A stretch of 64,000 nt of DNA from Trogon surrucura (Eukaryota; Chordata; Aves; Trogoniformes; Trogonidae), in assembly GCA_020746105.1 (NCBI GenBank), contig CM036617.1:34439898-34503897 (forward strand), in the 5' to 3' direction. Below, in pieces: positions 59,701 to 64,000 of the stretch. A model generated the notes under the pieces. That model was not told the origin of the DNA, did no database searches, and saw nothing but the letters and a program-made list of their open reading frames with translations. Numbering within the stretch: position 1 is the stretch's first letter; every line of letters begins with the position of its first letter. Position numbers and translations under genes: made by a program.

Positions 59701-62057
59701 ATGTATTTGTTTACTCTGTGGTAAGTTAAATGTTAGAATGGCATACTTCTAAGAGAAATGGTTCTGATCATTTATCTGTTTACTCTGTGGTAAGTTAAAT
59801 GTTAATATATACTTGGAAGAAACCGTGCTGCTTCTCCATGCAGTGCCAGCTGGCTGATATGGCTATTCCCACAGATCCACTGCCAGCATAAATCTTTTAA
59901 TTGTCCTGCTTATCACAAGTTGTTGCTGAGAAAGATAAGAATAATGCCTACAGTTTTAGCTAGCAGTGCATGAAGGAAGATCTGATCCATTTACATAAAT
60001 CCCTTGTTTGATAAGATACCTTGACTCTGTGAAAAGTCTCAGGGTTAAACCCTGCAGCATTAGCTAGCCGGCGGAGATTTTCTTTAACAACAACTTGTGG
60101 GTCCCTCCTCTTGGAACTGCTGAAGAGATTGCAGGAGCTTAGAGTTGGTATGTAGGAGATCCCACCTGTCCTTGTGGTGAACCCATGTAGGAAGATATCA
60201 TCTGGCAAGACAAAAAAAACCCAATAAACAATTGCTTTCAGCACAAGATCAGTCCAGATATTACATGGCTTCCATACTGAAGAGACCTAAAATCAGCTGA
60301 TCAAGTTGATCATTGCTTTACTTTGTGGCATTAAAATGTAAGAACTCTAAGTTTTCTTCTTGCTCATAATCCCAATCTTTTGAGACAAAGATAGAGAAGC
60401 TTGAGCAAGATGAAGTCCTGTCAGACTTAGCCTGACTTTCTGCAGAGTCATAGTGCAAATCCTAGAGAAGAGGTAACTCACTGAGGAAAATGAGAGTAGA
60501 TTTTTAAACATACTTCCTAAAGTGGCACCTCCCAAGTTTTTTTTTGCAAATGAAGTACTAGTCCTCAACACTTCATAGAATCTCATCCATCTTTCTAAAG
60601 CACACTGAAAGTACCAAGAATTTATAAAGTTATAGAAAAATCCTCCATTTCTACCATGCAAATCATTTATTGTGGCCTCGCACACCGAACACAATCACTG
60701 CTGCTGGGGGCGATGGGGCAGAGGGCGTCTGTGTGACAAAGTTGAACAGAGAAAGACAGTCCCACAACTGGTATTTTTGCTATCTTAACAGCTGACAAGC
60801 TTAGTGACATAATCAGAGTCGAGATTCCAAATCTCTTTTATGTAGCATGATACTTTTAAAGTCACAGTCAAAAATCTTGAAGCTCAGTGAAGGCAAAGAG
60901 GGCTTTAAGTAACTCACGTTCCTTTCAGGTTCTGGATCTCTTCAGAGAGATTTTAAGGGAAAGACAGTTCCAAATTTGTGCAGAAGCAAACCTCTAGGGT
61001 TCCCCCTGAATCACCATGAGATGCTGTAATCACACCTCTTAAGAGACACGCTGCAGTAAACTGGCTCATGCCATGGCAGGGACACTGAGACATCAATTTG
61101 ATTAACCAGGCATGCCTGAGGTTGCAAACCAGGAGAAACTTCCAGAAGATGATGGTAACTCTCAAAGCGTGTTGTTACCACCCAGAGGGGAGGAGATTTT
61201 ACTGTTTGCAGTAATGCTCTCACTAAACCTGAGTCTCCTATTCCTTCAATCGTGCCCCAGGCCTGGAACAGACTTGCCAGTCTTTTGCTCTATCTCTATA
61301 GACAGTTTCCCCTCTTATAGACATAGATAGACTTTTGCAACATCACACAGAGTAATTTGCTGCCTGAAGACATTTCCAAATCTTACCCATTTTGCAATTC
61401 CCTTGAAAAAGTATGCTTGGGAACAGCCTCTGTAAAATCTCTTAGGTGGGATTCTCTTTACCTGGGATCAGGGAAGACCTGAGGATGGTGAGCTCCCCTT
61501 TCAGGCTCGGCAGGCTTTCCAAGTGCATCTGGATCTCACTTTGGATGAGCGCCACGTCCTGCACAGGAAGCGTTTGCCCTTCACTCCAAGGTTCAGGTAT
61601 GTGTAGGGCTTCACAGTCGGATGCCACCTGTAAATCCTCAAATTCAAACTGGTAGACGGCCGTAAAGAGATGGTCTATATATACTTTCATTGAGTCTTTT
61701 CTTAAGGTAGGGAGAATAACTTGAATGATGCTTAAGTCTTTCTGATCCAGTCTTTGTTTGACGGTGTACAAAGCAGCAGCTGTAGTCAGAGCAGGCACCA
61801 CCTCCAGTCTTTCCTTCAGACTCTGAAAATCCTTCAGAGCTGGAAGCAAGGGCTCTTTTTCACCATTCCTTTCACTCCCCTGCCTCTGGCAACACATGAC
61901 ATAGACAAATGGAGCAGGGATGGAAGTGCATTTCTCAATAGTTTCCAGAGTGTTACGTAGTAATCCTTGGATGTTGTTCTGCCAGTTGGCTGGTAGGCTG
62001 AACAGATCTATCAGTACTGCTTCCACCATATTCCAGGATATTTAAAGATTCCTATGC
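56747..62057 (-). CDS. LACC1: LACC1 (laccase domain-containing 1 / FAMIN), complete five-exon gene
   Basis: Coding exons are 62029-61462, 60201-60020, 59478-59313, 57908-57683 and 57101-56927. All introns are GT-AG, the phases agree, and the joined CDS is 1,317 nt (438 residues plus TGA), close to the 430 residues of human LACC1. The N-terminal part begins [10 protein letters not shown]. The laccase/YfiH-type domain runs from about residue 190 to the end and ends in [10 protein letters not shown]. The residues matching the human His250/Cys284/His301 triad are present as His253, Cys287 (in GADCIP) and His304 (in AAHSGW). The family is a multifunctional purine enzyme of macrophages (adenosine deaminase, nucleoside phosphorylase and methylthioadenosine phosphorylase activities) linked to fatty-acid oxidation and inflammation. 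A pyrimidine-rich 3' splice site ending at 62058 puts the first coding exon after a non-coding first exon that I could not find. AATAAA at 56752-56747 is the likely poly(A) signal. Confidence 0.96.
56927..57101 (-). CDS. LACC1: LACC1 coding exon 5 (C-terminus and stop)
   Basis: The acceptor is CTTCCTCTAAG. The exon encodes [15 protein letters not shown], the [16 protein letters not shown] block and the C-terminal [11 protein letters not shown], then TGA at 56929-56927. The human protein ends [11 protein letters not shown]. Confidence 0.95.
57391..57542 (+). repeat. CR1 LINE 3' end in LACC1 intron 4
   Basis: The fragment shows the CR1 3' signature: a GGTTGGAACTAGATGATC-type block, then AAGGTCCCTTCGAACCC, and an ATTCTATG-repeat tail. 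It is antisense to LACC1 and contains only the untranslated tail of the element. Confidence 0.85.
57683..57908 (-). CDS. LACC1: LACC1 coding exon 4
   Basis: This exon completes Gly-Trp of the AAHSGW motif and continues [15 protein letters not shown], then [15 protein letters not shown] and YIDIRRATR, all strongly conserved with human. The acceptor is TTCTCACAG and the donor GTAAGC. Two bases of an Arg codon are carried into exon 5. Confidence 0.95.
58349..58436. repeat. Imperfect 44-bp tandem duplication in LACC1 intron 3
   Basis: A 44-bp stretch starting TTGTTTGGAATAGACAG at 58349 recurs at 58393 as TTGTTTGTAATAGATGG, with moderate divergence between copies. No function is visible. Confidence 0.65.
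59313..59478 (-). CDS. LACC1: LACC1 coding exon 3, catalytic core (residues 251-305)
   Basis: This exon holds the whole catalytic triad: His253 in IDHANAV, Cys287 in GADCIPV and His304 in CGAAHSGW. The acceptor is TTGACAG and the donor GTAGGT. The exon ends with one base of the glycine codon completed by exon 4. The residue matching human Ile254 is Val257. Confidence 0.95.
59681..59803. repeat. 69-bp tandem duplication downstream of LACC1 exon 2
   Basis: The stretch TAAGAGAAACTGTTCTGATC... at 59681 recurs at 59750 as TAAGAGAAATGGTTCTGATC..., including the shared TTTACTCTGTGGTAAGTTAA. Period is 69 bp, about 1.8 copies. It lies in intron 2 between exons 2 and 3. Confidence 0.8.
60020..60201 (-). 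CDS. LACC1: LACC1 coding exon 2 (residues 190-250)
   Basis: The acceptor follows a T-rich tract (TTGTCTTGCCAG). The exon encodes [19 protein letters not shown] and the [20 protein letters not shown] block that is nearly identical to human. It ends in phase 0 at FHRVK before GTATCT. At the exon 1/2 join this protein reads IPDDIF where human reads IPDIF. Confidence 0.95.
61462..62029 (-). CDS. LACC1: LACC1 coding exon 1 (residues 1-189 plus one base)
   Basis: This exon opens with ATG at 62029 in the context GGAATATGG and encodes the whole N-terminal region, including the motif FEFEDLQV shared with human LACC1. It ends ...SSLIP plus one base before a GTAAAG donor. Reading through the donor meets a stop only five codons later, which confirms the exon end. 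Confidence 0.95.
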
Positions 62058-63280
62058 CTGCCAAACAGTCAGTAACAAAACATGAAAAACAAACAAAAAA
62101 GGTAAGATGGCATCGTTAGTCCAAACAGAGAATTATGTTATTAAAGCAATGCACTCGGTGATATTGTATAGAGAAGGTGGCACAACAGTAATTACCGTCT
62201 TAGGATTTCCTCACTGCAGCAAAAGAAATTGCAGCAGTAGAAAAGTAGCGGAAATGGGAATTACTATGCATTTACTTAAGTATTTAGGTAATTCCCTACC
62301 ACCCCACCTACCTTAGGTTTTTCCCAGGTCAGGGTTGATAAAAGCTTAGTACAATAGCCTTAGATTTATTGAATCAATTAACCCACATTAGCTTAATGGC
62401 TCTTCTTGACCTTTGACTGTTGGGCCCTCTTCCAGCTCGCACGAGAGGAACAGAATACAGAGGTTCCTCATGTGAGCTAGGACTGGAGAAGTCTCTGGAA
62501 TTAGTTGTTTTTGAAGGCATTTTACCTGCTTATTGCTGAAGCAAAGCTCACATCTGATACCCTTCCTAGTAGCAGGAGTGCTGAGCTGTGAGCGCAGTGA
62601 CATTTTTCCCACAGGCCTTCCCAAGGCTTTTTGCACTTCTCCCTTTTGCATGACCAAAAGCATTGACTTCCTAATTTCTTACTTCTGCGTGGAGGGGCAC
62701 GTGATCAGTGTAGTTCTTCTTTTTAGCACGAAGAGGAACTCAACACAGGTTGCTGAAACTTTACCTAGCAATGCAAGAAGTGGGCAGGAATAAATGAAAA
62801 TACTTCCTGCCTCACCTTTTTCACTCTGCTAGCTGCACTCTCTGATCTGAAATCATGACAGGCTAAGATTATCCAAAACATTCTGTAGTTCACAGCTTAT
62901 CTCGTGGCCCATGGTGTAATTCCCATTTTGGTGTTTTTTGGTTTTTTCCCTTCTCTGGACTTTGGTGATCCAAGCCCAGCTGGGCTGCCTGCCTGTGGAA
63001 ACCTGCCCATTCACCTCTTCCTCTGTTGCTATGAGAGCCTATTTTACATATCTTCTAGGAAGTGTCTTCTTTTCTTTTCTCTGTCTCCGGTAATTTTTCA
63101 GTTTTTAATGCAAGCCTCCAAAGGTCTGGAACAAAAGACTACATCCCTCTGCTTTGGGAAGCTTGAAGAGATGGCTTTTCAGATTTTGTGACTAAGCACC
63201 ATGCCTGACCTAGGAGGAATACTTGGAGCTTTATCACCAGATGTAAGACCCCATCATCATTTCAAGTATTACAGAATGTT
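62058..63280. other. LACC1 upstream region
   Basis: On the minus strand the T-rich tract and AG at 62058-62059 form the 3' splice site before the first coding exon. No CpG island or CCDC122-like exon was found, although CCDC122 flanks LACC1 head-to-head in mammals. Confidence 0.5.
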
Positions 63281-63512
63281 CACAGAATCACAGAATGTCA
63301 GGGATTGGAAGGGACCTCGAAAGATCATCAAGTCCAATCCCCCTGCCAGAGCAGGAACGCCTAGATAATGCTACACAGGAACGTGTCCAGGCAGGTCTTG
63401 AATGTCTCCAGAGAAGGAGACTCCACAACCTCCCTGGGCAGCCTGTTCCAGTGTTCCGTCACCCTCACTGAGAAGAAGTTTCTTCTTGAGTTTAAGCGGA
63501 ACCTCTTATGTT
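63281..63512 (-). repeat. CR1 LINE 3' end upstream of LACC1
   Basis: CACAGAATCACAGAATGTCA, GGAAGGGACCTCGAAAGATC and the GGCAGCCTGTTCCAGTG block show a minus-strand CR1 3' end, well preserved, covering the 3' UTR and the last ORF2 codons. Confidence 0.9.
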
Positions 63513-64000
63513 CCAATATTCCTTAATACCACCGTTGGTTTTTTTTGCACAGTAACAGATCATGCCCGAATATTAATTCCTTGGCAGGAAAATTAATATT
63601 TTTGCAGGAACAAAGGACTTGGGAACCTTTTAAGCCTTTGAAATCAATGCTCTGTTACCAGAATTAACTGTATCAGATAATGCCTGGCACTATTTTCCTG
63701 CCCTAAGTCCTCATTCCCTTGTAATTACCTGCATGCTCTGGCTTCACAGTACTTTATTTTCCTGAAAAAATACTGCTTCTATGTGTGCTTGAGACCTACC
63801 GCTACTGTGGTACTCGGTATCCTCCTTGGCATTTTGTGTCCGACAGTGGATTCCCTGAGTTTCTAGACTTTTTTGGTTTTAATGGCTTGTTTATTCAGAG
63901 TAGGTTTTGCAGAAAACATACTGCATTTTCTTCGTTGTTCTTTCCCCCAGACTGGAAGAAAAATAACTCTGACTGAAAATTATGTTTTCCTTTCTGTTAG

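Overview
The window is bird nuclear DNA. CR1 LINE fragments with ATTCTATG-type 3' tails lie in both orientations throughout, two solo LTRs belong to avian retrovirus families, and an element at 40.0-40.2 kb joins a tRNA-Ile-like head to a CR1 tail. That last architecture is the one known for the TguSINE1 type of songbirds, so a passerine is the most likely source. Both genes found are spliced and were assembled by hand from splice sites and reading phase.

Layout. 0-11.4 kb: AT-rich intergenic DNA with old CR1 pieces and one solo LTR (9351-10128). 11.4-25.9 kb: a GC-rich, repeat-dense island. It holds a complete PHF7-like zinc-finger gene on the + strand (CDS 15340-18776, eight coding exons, predicted 743 residues). 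The gene lies inside a 9,189-bp unit (11633-20821) whose first 1,514 bp are repeated directly afterwards (20822-22335) at about 98% identity. This reads as a tandem PHF7-like array cut down to one full unit and one stub. CR1 sequence sits at both edges, followed by a CR1 ORF2 copy lacking the RT core (22336-24298) and an inverted CR1-type ORF1 (24301-25320). 26-56.7 kb: a long intergenic stretch with degraded CR1, a 21/22-bp GC-rich minisatellite (35433-36149), the SINE, a second LTR (41888-42974), a better-preserved CR1 3' part (47359-48287) and one unidentified candidate terminal exon (45719-45912). 56.7-62.06 kb: LACC1 (FAMIN) on the minus strand, five coding exons, intact, 438 residues. 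62.06-64 kb: non-coding apart from another CR1 fragment.

The two genes have no visible functional link. LACC1 is an ancient single-copy metabolic and immune enzyme gene. The PHF7-like gene looks like a later arrival of the germline-expressed PHF7 family: compact introns, its own TATA-type promoter carrying three CRE-like sites in a 24-bp tandem repeat, and a fast-evolving Ser/Pro-rich repeat tail.
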